A DNA stretch of 64,000 nucleotides, taken from Aquilonibacter sp963820185 (GTDB lineage: Bacteria > Vulcanimicrobiota > Vulcanimicrobiia > Vulcanimicrobiales > Vulcanimicrobiaceae). The stretch covers positions 425,066-489,065 of the forward strand of contig CAWFYV010000003.1 in assembly GCA_963820185.1 (NCBI GenBank). Reading direction: 5' to 3'. Shown here piece by piece: positions 7,644 through 16,722 of this stretch. Each line of letters begins with the position of its first letter. Within the stretch, counting starts at the first letter, position 1. A program made the position numbers and the translations under genes. The notes beneath the pieces are model-generated. The model made no database searches and had not been told where the DNA came from. It was given only the letters and a program-made list of their open reading frames with translations.

Positions 7644-9430
7644 GACGGCTCTATCTGCGTGCAACGGTCGACGGCGGCTGCGGCGCTCGCGAGCACCAGC
7701 CACCACATCACCGTGACTTTGGGATAGAGCCACATGCAGTCGACGATCTGATGAAAAGCCATGGCGACGGCAGCCATGCACGCACCCAGCGCGAGCGGTT
7801 CGTTGAGGCGACGAAGGAACACACCGACCGATGCCGCCGTGACCGCTAACGCAGCAATCAACCCCACAATTCCCTGCTCCGCAAGCACCTGAAAAAAGAT
7901 CCCGTTCGCATGTGTCTGCGCACCCGGAAAATAGCGGCCCACTTCCAATTCGAAGTTACCAGGCCCGATTCCAAAGACCGGGTGCGATTGCCAAAATGCA
8001 TACGCACCATGCCAGAGATCGACGCGCGATCCAAGCCCGCCGTTGAACGCACCTTCTCCGCTCAACCCGAATAGCGACTGAACGTGTCCATGAAACGTGC
8101 CCGAAAAAACACCGAACGCAAGCGCGAGCACGCTGCAAAACACCGCGGCCGTGCACCAACCCACCAACACGCGTTGCCTCGGAAAATAACGCACTGCGAG
8201 CATTACGACAACCGCGACGAGCAATGCGGCGGTACCTGCGCGCGAGAACGTCAATAGACAAGCAAGGAATCCCATTGGAAGCGCGATCAGTTCGAAAAGA
8301 AACGCTCGCCGTAAGAGGACGAAAGCGAGCATCGTCGGGACGACGACACCGAGAAAGCCCGCTAGTTGATTCGGTCCTTCGAGGGGGCCGCCGATGCGCG
8401 CAACGTTGTGACCCGCGATAAGTTCGGTCTCACCCCGGGGCAGCCCCAGTTGCGCGAAGGCGAGTGCGGTCACGACGATCGTGATAAGCGCAACGGCGAT
8501 TCGTAAGGCCCGCTCACTAGGATCGAGGCGGTACGCGCTGTACGCGACAACGATCGTCGCCAGGTATTGAACGGCTTTGAGCGTTTCCCGCAACGCAGCG
8601 TCGTGAAAAATAGCATGAACGGAACCCGGCAACATCGTCACAACGAACAGCAACTGCGCTCCACCCAGGATGAAAAGCGTGCGTAGAGGGCGAGTTCGCA
8701 TAATCTGTCCGAGTCGCGGCGTAAGTCCGATCGCAACGGCAATCAGCGCGACTTTGGGGAGCGTTACCGTGGTTCCGTGAATCGAATATGCGAGGAGAAA
8801 CGGGTCAGTCGCGATCAACGCTAACAGGCCAAAGAGCGGACGGCGAAGCGTGAGCAGCACAATGGCAATGCCGCAGCACAGCAGAACGGGAATAGCCGTG
8901 CGACCGGAGAGCCACGGGACGGCGGTGGTGTCCATTCGCTCGCCGGTAGCCGAATCTAGAAATCCCACATCGCGAAGCATCACGCTGAGATGACGCGGAT
9001 CTAAATTCAGTCCGAGCTCTTTCGGAACGAAGGTGTGATCCGGCCAAAGCTTTATCGTCAGCGCGCCATGCGCGCCGCGGGGCAAAGGAATCGTCAGCTC
9101 GTGTTCGCCCGCCCCGAGGCAGCAGCGGCGCACCGTTCGCGCTCCATCGATCTGCACGGATAGTGCATTCGGCCCACTTCTCACCGAGAAATCCGGCAGA
9201 TATACGTTAAGTAGCAGCGTATCCGCGCCGGGCGGCGCTACGACCCGTATCTCTGCATGCGGAGCCACCCAGCAGCAGCTTCCGGCATCTTCTGCGGCAT
9301 AGATACCACTGATGATATCCGAGGATTGCACAATGCCGTGCGGATAGACGGCCGACTGCGCATCAGCCGCCGATGGCGCGAAAAGAAGCATGCCGAGCAA
9401 GGCCGCTAGCTTACAGAAAAACCGGTTCAT
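7640..9430 (-). CDS. O-antigen ligase/polymerase family membrane protein
   Basis: The 596-residue protein starts with a signal-like segment (MNRFFCKLAALLGMLLF). An exported beta-rich region to about residue 190 follows, with paired cysteines, then about ten membrane segments. The Wzy_C/O-antigen ligase signature is present late in the protein: GSRVDLWHGAYAFWQSHPVF, GIGPGNFE and the QTHANGIFFQVLAEQG loop. Such enzymes join or polymerise lipid-linked glycans on the periplasmic side. The start at 9430 has AAAGG five bases upstream; longer forms have no coding character. It faces the plus-strand glycosyltransferase only 26 bp away. The soluble N-terminal domain is not part of a standard ligase. 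Confidence 0.86.
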   Translation of the reverse strand: MNRFFCKLAALLGMLLFAPSAADAQSAVYPHGIVQSSDIISGIYAAEDAGSCCWVAPHAEIRVVAPPGADTLLLNVYLPDFSVRSGPNALSVQIDGARTVRRCCLGAGEHELTIPLPRGAHGALTIKLWPDHTFVPKELGLNLDPRHLSVMLRDVGFLDSATGERMDTTAVPWLSGRTAIPVLLCCGIAIVLLTLRRPLFGLLALIATDPFLLAYSIHGTTVTLPKVALIAVAIGLTPRLGQIMRTRPLRTLFILGGAQLLFVVTMLPGSVHAIFHDAALRETLKAVQYLATIVVAYSAYRLDPSERALRIAVALITIVVTALAFAQLGLPRGETELIAGHNVARIGGPLEGPNQLAGFLGVVVPTMLAFVLLRRAFLFELIALPMGFLACLLTFSRAGTAALLVAVVVMLAVRYFPRQRVLVGWCTAAVFCSVLALAFGVFSGTFHGHVQSLFGLSGEGAFNGGLGSRVDLWHGAYAFWQSHPVFGIGPGNFELEVGRYFPGAQTHANGIFFQVLAEQGIVGLIAALAVTAASVGVFLRRLNEPLALGACMAAVAMAFHQIVDCMWLYPKVTVMWWLVLASAAAAVDRCTQIEPS

Positions 9431-9456
9431 TTGAGCCTTTCGAGAGGGCTTCTCGC

Positions 9457-10587
9457 ATGCCAACGAAAAGGCTTGCTTCGGTGGTACTTTCGTCGAGCGC
9501 GAACGATAATAGGCGTCCCGCCGGGTCGTCCAAAGTCGTTTCCGTGATATTGAATTGGAACGGCTGGCTTGACACGATCGAGTGTGTAGAGAGCTTGCTG
9601 CGCAGCGATTATACAAACCATCAGATCGTCGTTTGTGATAATGCCTCACAGGATCATTCCATCGAGCGCCTCACCGAGTGGGCGGACGGAATGCTCGAGG
9701 TCAAACATCCCGGCGACACCAAGGGCATCGCCTGGGAATACCGTCCAGTGTCCAAGCCGTTGCCGTACGCACTGTACGACTCACCCGACCAGGCTCTAGC
9801 GGTTCCCTTCGCCCCCGAGGAGCGGGTCGTGTTCATCCGCAACGGCGACAATCTGGGATATGCGGGCGGTAACAACATCGGCATGCGTTTCGCTATCGAA
9901 ACGCTGCACGCAGACTACGTGTGGGTGCTCAACAACGACACGGTCGTCGACCGTCTAGCGATGACGTGCTTGCTGGAAGCGCTCGCACTTCGTCCCGACG
10001 CGGGGGTTTTGGGATCGCGTCTCATGCAATATCACTCCCCCGATACCATACAAGCGCTTGGCGGCGGCAGGCTTGACCCTCGCTGGGCACTCGACACGCA
10101 AATTGGACGTGGGCAGCACACGCATGAAGCCGTCGATCAGTTGATCGAACTCGAGCACGTTATCGGCGCGAGCATGTTCATACGATCCGAAGTCATTCGC
10201 GACGTCGGCCCGATCGACGAATCATACTTTCTCTACCGCGAAGAAACCGATTGGTGCCTGGAGATGCGAAAGCAAGGCTGGCGCCTGTTCTACTGCCCGC
10301 AAAGCATCGTTTGGCACAAAGAAGGCCATTCAGCCGGCTTCAAAAGCGGCGTGCACGATTACTATGCGGTTCGCAACATGCTATATTTGATTAAAAAACA
10401 CTACCCGCAGCACTTGACGTCCGCGTTTCTCATCTCGTTTTGGCGGGCCGTCGCGCCGAAGGTCGCGCGCCTGCAGTTCAGGCGGCTGATTTACGTGCTG
10501 CGCGCCTATTACGACTTCTTACGCGGTGTGCGGGGCAAGACCGAGGTCGATCCCGACCTCTTGATCCTGCTCGAGCGCAGCTTGTAA
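9457..10587 (+). CDS. Family 2 glycosyltransferase, rhamnosyltransferase-like
   Basis: This is a 376-residue inverting GT-A glycosyltransferase. It has the nucleotide-binding start VVSVILNWNGW, the DNASQD stretch, the metal-binding region VWVLNNDT, and late GPIDESYFLYREETDWC with the catalytic-type acidic residues. This is the pattern of rhamnosyl/NDP-sugar transferases of O-antigen clusters. The ATG at 9457 is preceded by GAGAGGG at suitable distance. The 3' end overlaps the convergent gene 10519-12639 by 69 bp. It likely works in the cytoplasm on a lipid-linked acceptor. Donor and linkage are unknown. Confidence 0.92.
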   Translation: MPTKRLASVVLSSSANDNRRPAGSSKVVSVILNWNGWLDTIECVESLLRSDYTNHQIVVCDNASQDHSIERLTEWADGMLEVKHPGDTKGIAWEYRPVSKPLPYALYDSPDQALAVPFAPEERVVFIRNGDNLGYAGGNNIGMRFAIETLHADYVWVLNNDTVVDRLAMTCLLEALALRPDAGVLGSRLMQYHSPDTIQALGGGRLDPRWALDTQIGRGQHTHEAVDQLIELEHVIGASMFIRSEVIRDVGPIDESYFLYREETDWCLEMRKQGWRLFYCPQSIVWHKEGHSAGFKSGVHDYYAVRNMLYLIKKHYPQHLTSAFLISFWRAVAPKVARLQFRRLIYVLRAYYDFLRGVRGKTEVDPDLLILLERSL

Positions 10588-12639
10588 CGCCGCAGCCACC
10601 GCTGCTCGCACGGCGTCCGGGCTGAAAGACTGTGCCACGCGGCGGGACTCGCTCGAAATCTCCGTCCAGAGGGCTTCATCGCTGTAGAGACGCAGCACGG
10701 CTTCGGCAATGTCGGCTGCGCTCTCGCGGATAAAGGCGCTCTTGCCGTCTTTGAGGTCGATGCCTTCGGCACCGATGGGTGTCGTGACGGTCGGCAATCC
10801 ATAGGAGATTGCCTGCACGATCTTGCCCTTCATCCCAGCCCCGAACCGGAGCGGTGAGAGGAAGACGCGGGCGCCTTCGAACAGTGGCCTCGCGTCCGGA
10901 ACGTAACCCGTGACAGTTACGTGCTCTCCGGCAAGTCGTTCGACGCGCGGCGTCGGATCCGCGCCCGCGAGGATCAGCCGCAAATCCGGGATGTGCTCCC
11001 AGACCTTCGGCATGATCTCGTTGACCATCCATATCGCCGCGTCTGCGTTTGGCGCGTGCGTGTAGTTCGCGAGAAACAGCAGGTCGTGACGCGCGGAATA
11101 CCCTGTGTGCGTTTTCGTGGGCTGCTCGATGATCGGCACAACATGCGTCTTTAGCGAGAGCGCGGCTAGCAACTCGCGCTCAGCCTCCGAAGTTACGACC
11201 GTACAATCGGCTTTGCGAATCAAATCGATCTCGAGCTCTCGCATCGATTGCCAACCGTTGTCACGCCCGGTGAGATCCGCCTCGCGCTGGAACCGCAAAA
11301 AGTGCAGATCGACCGTGTCGTAAATGATTTTCGCATTCGTGCGCCGATGGAGCAGCGGTAAATATTTACTCAGGACGTCCGGGCGCGAAATCCACGCGAC
11401 GTCGATGGGTACCGGAATGTTGCTTATCGTCGCCAGGCCGTCGCCGCGGTGCGGCAGTACCTCTATGCCGGCGCGGCGCGCGCGGCTCGCGTAGGGTTCA
11501 TGAGCAACTCCATCATCCGAGACAAAGATGACGTGCCAGCCCAGCTCGCGCATCAGACGCATCACGGCGAGCAAGCGACGTCCGCCGGCAGAGCGATCGT
11601 CGAACGGGATAAACGAGTCCATAACTAGGATCGTCCTCACGCCCGCGAGCCGGCGCGCGGCGCGTTCGATCAGCTCGACATCAGGTGGGAAGTGCTTGAG
11701 CAGTTGATGCTCCCACTTTTTCGCAAACTTCTTGCGGTTAACTAACTGGTATCGCTTGGCGCCGGACGAGGTGTCCTGACCGCTCGTTCCGCCTTCGAAG
11801 TGCACGACAACCGACTCGGGCGTATACATCACGCGATATCCGGCTGCGCGCAAACGGAAACACAGATCGACGTCCTCGTAGTAGGCCGGCGTAAATTCGT
11901 CTGAAAACCCGCCGAGTTCGGCAAAGAGGTCCGCGCGCACCATGAGGCTTGCGCCCGAGCAATAGTCTACTTCCCGAGGGAAGCAGACCGATGGATCGGT
12001 GGCACTTCGGCCGCGAGCGAAGTTCGCGGCGTTCCCATCGCGCCAAACGAGTGCGCCGGCCTCGGAGATCATTCCGTCGGGAGCGCGTAGTTGAGAGCCG
12101 ACCGCGCCGACGTTCTCGCGTGAATCGAACGTCCGAATTAGCGCGATCATCCAACCAGGGGTCACGAGCGTGTCATTGTTCAAAAAATGGATGTAGCGCC
12201 CGCGCGCCACTGCCGCGCCATCGTTGACGCTTCGAGAGAATCCCTGATTCTTCGAATGGGTAACGACGGTAATACCCGAGCAGGACGAAAGGTACTCCGC
12301 GGTTCCGTCGGTCGATCCGTCATCCACGACGATCACCTCACACGGGATCGTCGAAAGTTCCCGCAAAATCGAATTCAAGCACGCTGCAGTAAAGCGCACT
12401 TGGTTGTACACCGGGACGATGACGGAAACGAGGGGGTTCTCGTGACGCGGAAAAAACACGGGGCGCTTTTGTCCGACTCGGGCAATCAACTTGTTCCAAG
12501 CCTTGCGCTGCGCATCGGCCTCTGCGCGGGCCGCCATCTGAAGCCGGACCCGCCGAAACACACGGCGGACCAGCCCGCGCGCTCCATGAGTGCGAAAAAT
12601 CTGCCACGCCTTGTTAACAACCCGCATTGGCGGTGGCAT
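10519..12639 (-). CDS. Two-domain glycosyltransferase (GT2 fused to GT4-like)
   Basis: The 706-residue protein joins two glycosyltransferases. Residues 60-330 are a GT2 domain with VSVIVPVYNQV, VVDDGSTDGT, HFLNNDTLVTPGW and YYEDVDLCFRLR. After RYQLVNRKKFAKKW a second, GT-B-type domain of the GT1/GT4 kind starts near ILVMDSFIP and ends with VFLSPLRFGAGMKGK and GLPTVTTPIGAEGI. It could therefore add two successive sugars. A paralogue with the same order lies at 49723-52005. A downstream ATG at 12627 is an alternative start. It diverges from the sulfotransferase at 12740 across about 100 bp that probably hold both promoters. Confidence 0.9.
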   Translation of the reverse strand: MPPPMRVVNKAWQIFRTHGARGLVRRVFRRVRLQMAARAEADAQRKAWNKLIARVGQKRPVFFPRHENPLVSVIVPVYNQVRFTAACLNSILRELSTIPCEVIVVDDGSTDGTAEYLSSCSGITVVTHSKNQGFSRSVNDGAAVARGRYIHFLNNDTLVTPGWMIALIRTFDSRENVGAVGSQLRAPDGMISEAGALVWRDGNAANFARGRSATDPSVCFPREVDYCSGASLMVRADLFAELGGFSDEFTPAYYEDVDLCFRLRAAGYRVMYTPESVVVHFEGGTSGQDTSSGAKRYQLVNRKKFAKKWEHQLLKHFPPDVELIERAARRLAGVRTILVMDSFIPFDDRSAGGRRLLAVMRLMRELGWHVIFVSDDGVAHEPYASRARRAGIEVLPHRGDGLATISNIPVPIDVAWISRPDVLSKYLPLLHRRTNAKIIYDTVDLHFLRFQREADLTGRDNGWQSMRELEIDLIRKADCTVVTSEAERELLAALSLKTHVVPIIEQPTKTHTGYSARHDLLFLANYTHAPNADAAIWMVNEIMPKVWEHIPDLRLILAGADPTPRVERLAGEHVTVTGYVPDARPLFEGARVFLSPLRFGAGMKGKIVQAISYGLPTVTTPIGAEGIDLKDGKSAFIRESAADIAEAVLRLYSDEALWTEISSESRRVAQSFSPDAVRAAVAAALQAALEQDQEVGIDLGLAPHTA

Positions 12640-12739
12640 TCTGGAGGCATCGGCGAGCGCCCCGCACTGCCCGGTCTTTTTCTGGGAGCGTCTTTATTCT
12701 GGAAGGGTCGCGCGCCGTGCGAAGCGCACCCGAGCCTCA

Positions 12740-13435
12740 GTGCCCGTCTATAACGCTTGCAAACTTATCTTCATCCATGTCCCTAAGACTGGGGGCACGT
12801 CTATTAGAGCCGCCCTCGACGCCGTTGCCGGCGATGGAGCCGAGTGGAATTCCGGTGGCATTTGGCCTGCCCTTCTGGCGAACCCTCGAAGGGACGAGCT
12901 GTTCCAAGTATATAAGCGCTTCTATCCGCTGCGTTCACCTTTGACCGTAGCTCATCAACATTTACCGGCTTGCCTGCTTCGCGAATTCGTCGGCCCACAG
13001 GTTTGGGACACCTACTACAAGTTCGCCATGGTTCGCAATCCCTGGGACTACGTTGTATCCATGTACCACTACCTGCGCCAGGCACTACCTGATGAACAAG
13101 GGTTTTTGCACCGCGACCATCCCGATCTCGCGCACCTTGTTCGGCAGTGCGATGAATTCAAAGATTGGGTCAAACTGGTGCCTATGCTCGAAATGGATCT
13201 CGTGTCGTATTTCACGGATTCTCAAGGACAAGACCTAGTGGATTTTGTCGGGCGCTACGAGAGCGTTGAAGACGACTTTGCTCAGCTCTGTACTCGTGTC
13301 GGCATCAAAGCGCGGCTGCCACGCTTGAATACGTCGTCTCGAAGAACGTACCGTGACTACTACACGGCGGAGACAAAGGCCATCGTGGCGCGGTACTTTT
13401 CACGAGATATCGAGCGCTTCGACTATTCATTTTGA
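12740..13435 (+). CDS. Sulfotransferase-family protein
   Basis: The 231-residue product carries the PAPS-binding features of the sulfotransferase 2 family. The 5'-phosphosulfate loop is IFIHVPKTGGTSIR and the 3'-phosphate site is MVRNPWDYVVSMYHY. It would add a sulfate group to a glycan. The start is uncertain: no ATG lies close to the domain. I chose the GTG at 12740 (VPVYNACKLIF) because the longer form from 12590 overlaps the divergent gene and has no coding character. No clear ribosome binding site precedes it. It is the first of four same-strand genes that end at 16476. Confidence 0.8.
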   Translation: MPVYNACKLIFIHVPKTGGTSIRAALDAVAGDGAEWNSGGIWPALLANPRRDELFQVYKRFYPLRSPLTVAHQHLPACLLREFVGPQVWDTYYKFAMVRNPWDYVVSMYHYLRQALPDEQGFLHRDHPDLAHLVRQCDEFKDWVKLVPMLEMDLVSYFTDSQGQDLVDFVGRYESVEDDFAQLCTRVGIKARLPRLNTSSRRTYRDYYTAETKAIVARYFSRDIERFDYSF

Positions 13436-13476
13436 GTCCGCGGACGCGACGCATCCAAAGAAGTGTATGTCTCAAC

Positions 13477-13485
13477 GGAGAAGGG
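13477..13485 (+). promoter_or_regulatory. Strong ribosome binding site for the 13494 aminotransferase
   Basis: The sequence GGAGAAGGG lies eight bases before the ATG at 13494. It decides that start over the in-frame ATG at 13467 and over the longer reading frame that overlaps the sulfotransferase. Confidence 0.7.
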
Positions 13486-13493
13486 CTGAAGCG

Positions 13494-14633
13494 ATGAACC
13501 GCTCTGCGCCGACATCGGCAAGCCCGGTCCCGCTGATGCGCCCGTTGCTCCCGACTTTGGACGAACTCTCTCCCTACCTGGAGCGCATCGACGCGTCGCG
13601 ATGGTATACGAACTTCGGGCCACTCGTTCAGCTGCTCGAGGAGCGCCTGGCTCGGCATTTTCGGGTAGACCCGCAAAACCTCGTGGTTGTGGCAAATGGT
13701 ACGACGGCACTGAGCGCAGCGCTGCTAGCGGTTGGAGCTCGGCCAGGATCCAAGTGCCTCCTGCCGTCATGGACGTTCGTAGCGACGGCGGCTGCGGCGT
13801 GGGCAGCGAATCTTGTCCCACACTTCGTCGATGTTACGCCCGAAACGTGGATGCCGGATCCGGTTGCGCTGCGGAGGCGCAAGGACCTCGGTGATGTCGG
13901 TGCCGCGATCATCGTGGCGCCGTTCGGGACGCCGTTCGAGACCGCCGCTTGGGACGCATTTTGGGAGGAGACCGGCATTCCGGTCATCATCGACGGAGCG
14001 GCGTGCTTCGATACTATTGCGACCGTTGCGGCATCAAAGCCGGGCCGCGTACCAACGATCGTAAGCCTCCACGCAACGAAGGTCCTAGGGGTCGGAGAAG
14101 GCGGACTCGTCGTATCGACGGATGAGGCCATCGTGCACAGGATCCGACAGGTATGCAACTTCGGAATTTGGGGTTCTCCACAGGAGCAGATACTTGGGTA
14201 CAACGGCAAGCTCAGCGAATATCACGCAGCCGTTGGACTTGCCGGGCTCGATAGCTGGCCCGTGCGACGCCAGGCTTTGCTCGACCGCACGAATCGTTAC
14301 AAGACCGAGCTTAGCCCGTTGAAGGGCGTCACGAATCTGCCCGAATACGGCGCCGGCTGGGTCTCGGCATACTGTACGGTATGCGTGCCGAAAGATGCCG
14401 ACGCCGTCAGTCACCATCTCGAGGAAGCCGGCATCGAAAACCGCCGCTGGTGGCTAGACGGCGTACATTCGCTTGCGGCGTATCGAGGATTTCCCTCTGA
14501 CGATCTCACCATCACGTCGGAGCTAGCCGCTCACGCACTCTCGCTTCCATTCTCGCATGACTTGACCGATGCTCAAATCACGCGCGTCATCGATTGTCTA
14601 CGGAACGCAATCCACCAGGTGCATTCCAGCTAG
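13494..14633 (+). CDS. DegT/DnrJ/EryC1-family sugar aminotransferase
   Basis: This 379-residue PLP enzyme belongs to the family that aminates 3- or 4-keto nucleotide sugars. Visible features are NGTTALSAALLA (phosphate cradle), PSWTFVATAAA, IIDGAACF with the cofactor Asp, and the Schiff-base lysine in SLHATKVLGVGEGG. The C-terminal FGIWGSPQEQILGYNGKLSE is typical. The gene lies between the sulfotransferase and a glycosyltransferase and is likely co-transcribed with both. It would make an amino sugar for the glycan. A second, less similar member of the family is at 38745-39893. Confidence 0.92.
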   Translation: MNRSAPTSASPVPLMRPLLPTLDELSPYLERIDASRWYTNFGPLVQLLEERLARHFRVDPQNLVVVANGTTALSAALLAVGARPGSKCLLPSWTFVATAAAAWAANLVPHFVDVTPETWMPDPVALRRRKDLGDVGAAIIVAPFGTPFETAAWDAFWEETGIPVIIDGAACFDTIATVAASKPGRVPTIVSLHATKVLGVGEGGLVVSTDEAIVHRIRQVCNFGIWGSPQEQILGYNGKLSEYHAAVGLAGLDSWPVRRQALLDRTNRYKTELSPLKGVTNLPEYGAGWVSAYCTVCVPKDADAVSHHLEEAGIENRRWWLDGVHSLAAYRGFPSDDLTITSELAAHALSLPFSHDLTDAQITRVIDCLRNAIHQVHSS

Positions 14634-14641
14634 GAATCTCG

Positions 14642-15586
14642 ATGATCGACCGGTCGCTTGACACCACCTCGCTCGAGGTTCGGATCCCGATTAGTGCGCG
14701 CCCTGACTACTTTAATCGCGTGCGATTTATCGCGCAATCGATCCGTGAATTCTACCCGAAGGCGACGGTAACTGTGACGGTAAGTGCCGACACCGCGCCG
14801 TTTGACATCGCCAAATCGACTCCATGGTCCGACGAGCTCGGCGTTCGCTGGGTGTGGGTGCCATCAGACGAATTCGAATTTTGGGCCGGAACCGAGATGC
14901 CGTACGTCGCTACTATAGTGGAACGGTATCGGCCGCCTTTTTTTGCTGAGCACGTGCTGATGTTGGATGCCGACGTGTTACCGATCCGGCCTTTTGACGA
15001 ACTCTTAGCACGCGATCACGCCTTGCTTGCCATGATGGCCCATGTGTCGCCGTTTCGAAACCACGCGCAGGAATGGCGCGCGCTCTTCCATGCGTACGGG
15101 CTTATGGATCCGCCGCTTGCTTTCGAGCACTCGGGCTGGGATACAATGGTTACCGACCCTTCTCGCCGCTTCGGCCCTCCGTATTTCAATTCGGGTGTAG
15201 TGTTTGGGAAAGCCAGTGTTATGGAGAGCCTCTACGAGCCCTACATGGCCGCTTTGCGTTTTGTGAAGGCCCAAATGGATACGTACTTCTTCGATCAAAT
15301 TGGGATTACGCTCGCCCTCTCCAAGATAGGGCTGCCATTCGACCTTCTCCCGCTTCGCTATAATTTCCCAAACCAGCGCGAGTTCGACAGTGTACATCTG
15401 AACGAGCTGGAAAACGTGAGTCTTCTGCACTTCTTGCGCACGGATATCGTGGACCGCGAAAAGGACTTTGAAACGACGGAGCGGATTGGCGCACTTGTTC
15501 GACGTCGCGATTTAATCGGCTCGAATGAGGTTTTGCGGAATAGGGTCGCAAAGCTGTTGCACGCGCAAGGCGCCGGTTCCGGGTAG
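14642..15586 (+). CDS. Putative GT-A-fold glycosyltransferase
   Basis: The 314-residue protein has a nucleotide-diphospho-sugar transferase look. It contains a DxD-type metal motif in HVLMLDADVLPIRP near residue 115 and a later PPYFNSGVVFGK stretch, which resembles GT8-like enzymes. No membrane segment is evident. I place the start at the ATG 14642, preceded by AGGAA, 8 bp after the aminotransferase stop; the longer frame from 14594 overlaps that gene. Exact family and substrate are unknown. Its place between the aminotransferase and the FkbM methyltransferase suggests a role in assembling the same glycan. Confidence 0.66.
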   Translation: MIDRSLDTTSLEVRIPISARPDYFNRVRFIAQSIREFYPKATVTVTVSADTAPFDIAKSTPWSDELGVRWVWVPSDEFEFWAGTEMPYVATIVERYRPPFFAEHVLMLDADVLPIRPFDELLARDHALLAMMAHVSPFRNHAQEWRALFHAYGLMDPPLAFEHSGWDTMVTDPSRRFGPPYFNSGVVFGKASVMESLYEPYMAALRFVKAQMDTYFFDQIGITLALSKIGLPFDLLPLRYNFPNQREFDSVHLNELENVSLLHFLRTDIVDREKDFETTERIGALVRRRDLIGSNEVLRNRVAKLLHAQGAGSG

Positions 15587-15591
15587 AAGCA

Positions 15592-16476
15592 GTGGCATCA
15601 CTCAATGACGTTTCGCGGCGTCTCTTAAGTATTCAGTACCGTTCTCTGCCCAACGTTTCCGACTTGCTCGCCGGCACGACCCTGGTCAATTCTCTGTTCG
15701 GGCCGATGGTGGCGTTTAACGGCGATCTGATCACGAGTCAGCTGATAGATTTCGGGGCGCATACGAGAAATGAGCTTTCGATGCTCCTGACGTTTCTCGA
15801 TGAAGGGGACTTGGTATATGACCTCGGCGCCCACATAGGAACCTTCACGATTCCTTTTGCAGCCGCAGTTGGCCTCGGCGGCCACGTGGTTTGCGTGGAA
15901 CCAATCTTGGCGCATTTCGACCTACTGCTCGCGAATATCCGATCTCGCGGGTTCGACAATGTAACTATGATTCGCGCCGCTGTGGGCAACCCCGATGATA
16001 CGTACTACGTCGGGACTAAGCCAGGAAACACCGGCGCGTCTTATCTCGTACGGGATTCCGCCGGCACTGCGATTCCAACGGAAACATTCGGTACGCTTCA
16101 CACCCGTACAAATGCCGGACGTAGAACGGCACTTATCAAAGTCGTCGTCCAAGGGATGGAAGAAACCGTGCTGAGAGACGCCGCCCCGATCATCGAGCGG
16201 GACCGTCCAATTCTATACATTCAAATCGTTCCGGAGCAGCTGCGCCGGCACAGTGGCTCTGCAGCCGGCATCGACAGCCTTCTGCGCGAGCATGGCTACC
16301 GGTTCTTCCAGAACGTGGGGCCGCGGAACTCGAACAACGATACCTTCGAAATTGCGGAGCTAGAAAACGTAGTCGATGGAGGCATCTTCTTTGATCTGCT
16401 GGCGCTGCATGCAAGCGACGCGAGGCTTACGCGGATCGGCCTAGCCCGCCCCGCCGGTCAGCATGCGGAACCGTAG
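15592..16476 (+). CDS. FkbM-family SAM-dependent methyltransferase
   Basis: The 294-residue product shows the FkbM pattern: LVYDLGAHIGTFTIPFA (SAM loop), HVVCVEPILAHFDLL, then VTMIRAAVGN and the late IKVVVQGMEETVLRDAAPII. FkbM enzymes O-methylate sugars or polyketides, so it may methylate a glycan residue. Translation starts at a GTG 5 bp after the previous stop, suggesting coupling. A stem-loop about 80 bp downstream may end the transcript. The last 30 residues are rich in Ala and Arg and lie outside the fold. Confidence 0.88.
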   Translation: MASLNDVSRRLLSIQYRSLPNVSDLLAGTTLVNSLFGPMVAFNGDLITSQLIDFGAHTRNELSMLLTFLDEGDLVYDLGAHIGTFTIPFAAAVGLGGHVVCVEPILAHFDLLLANIRSRGFDNVTMIRAAVGNPDDTYYVGTKPGNTGASYLVRDSAGTAIPTETFGTLHTRTNAGRRTALIKVVVQGMEETVLRDAAPIIERDRPILYIQIVPEQLRRHSGSAAGIDSLLREHGYRFFQNVGPRNSNNDTFEIAELENVVDGGIFFDLLALHASDARLTRIGLARPAGQHAEP

Positions 16477-16557
16477 TGGACTCCAAAATAATTGCCTGGT
16501 CCCAGATTATCCGACGAAGTGCTGCAATATGAGAAAATCGAAAGCGATGCGCAGCGC

Positions 16558-16584
16558 ACAAAAAGCGGCTGCTCGCTTTTGTTT
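16558..16584 (+). terminator. Possible intrinsic terminator after the FkbM gene
   Basis: An inverted repeat AAAAGCG-GCTGCT-CGCTTTT (16561-16580) is followed by GTTT. The stem has only three G/C pairs and the T run is short, so it would be weak. The 246-bp gap around it (16477-16722) otherwise shows no gene. Confidence 0.4.
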
Positions 16585-16710
16585 ACGTCGGCGAAGCTTC
16601 AGCCCGCAACGCGATTCACGGGCGCAAGCTCCCGCCGCACCTTCCGGGCGACTCGCTGAACTTGTTGCATCGTATTTTTCCTAGCGTGGGATCGGCTCAA
16701 ACCCGCTACC

Positions 16711-16717
16711 GGAGGGG
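16711..16717 (+). promoter_or_regulatory. Ribosome binding site fixing a TTG start
   Basis: GGAGGGG lies five bases before TTG at 16723 and supports that codon as the start of the ABC permease gene. Confidence 0.65.
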
Positions 16718-16722
16718 CCTTC

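Noticed and set aside
16463..16684. Small plus-strand frame between the FkbM gene and the ABC permease
   Set aside because: It overlaps the FkbM end, is basic and low in structure, lacks a ribosome binding site and spans the likely terminator.
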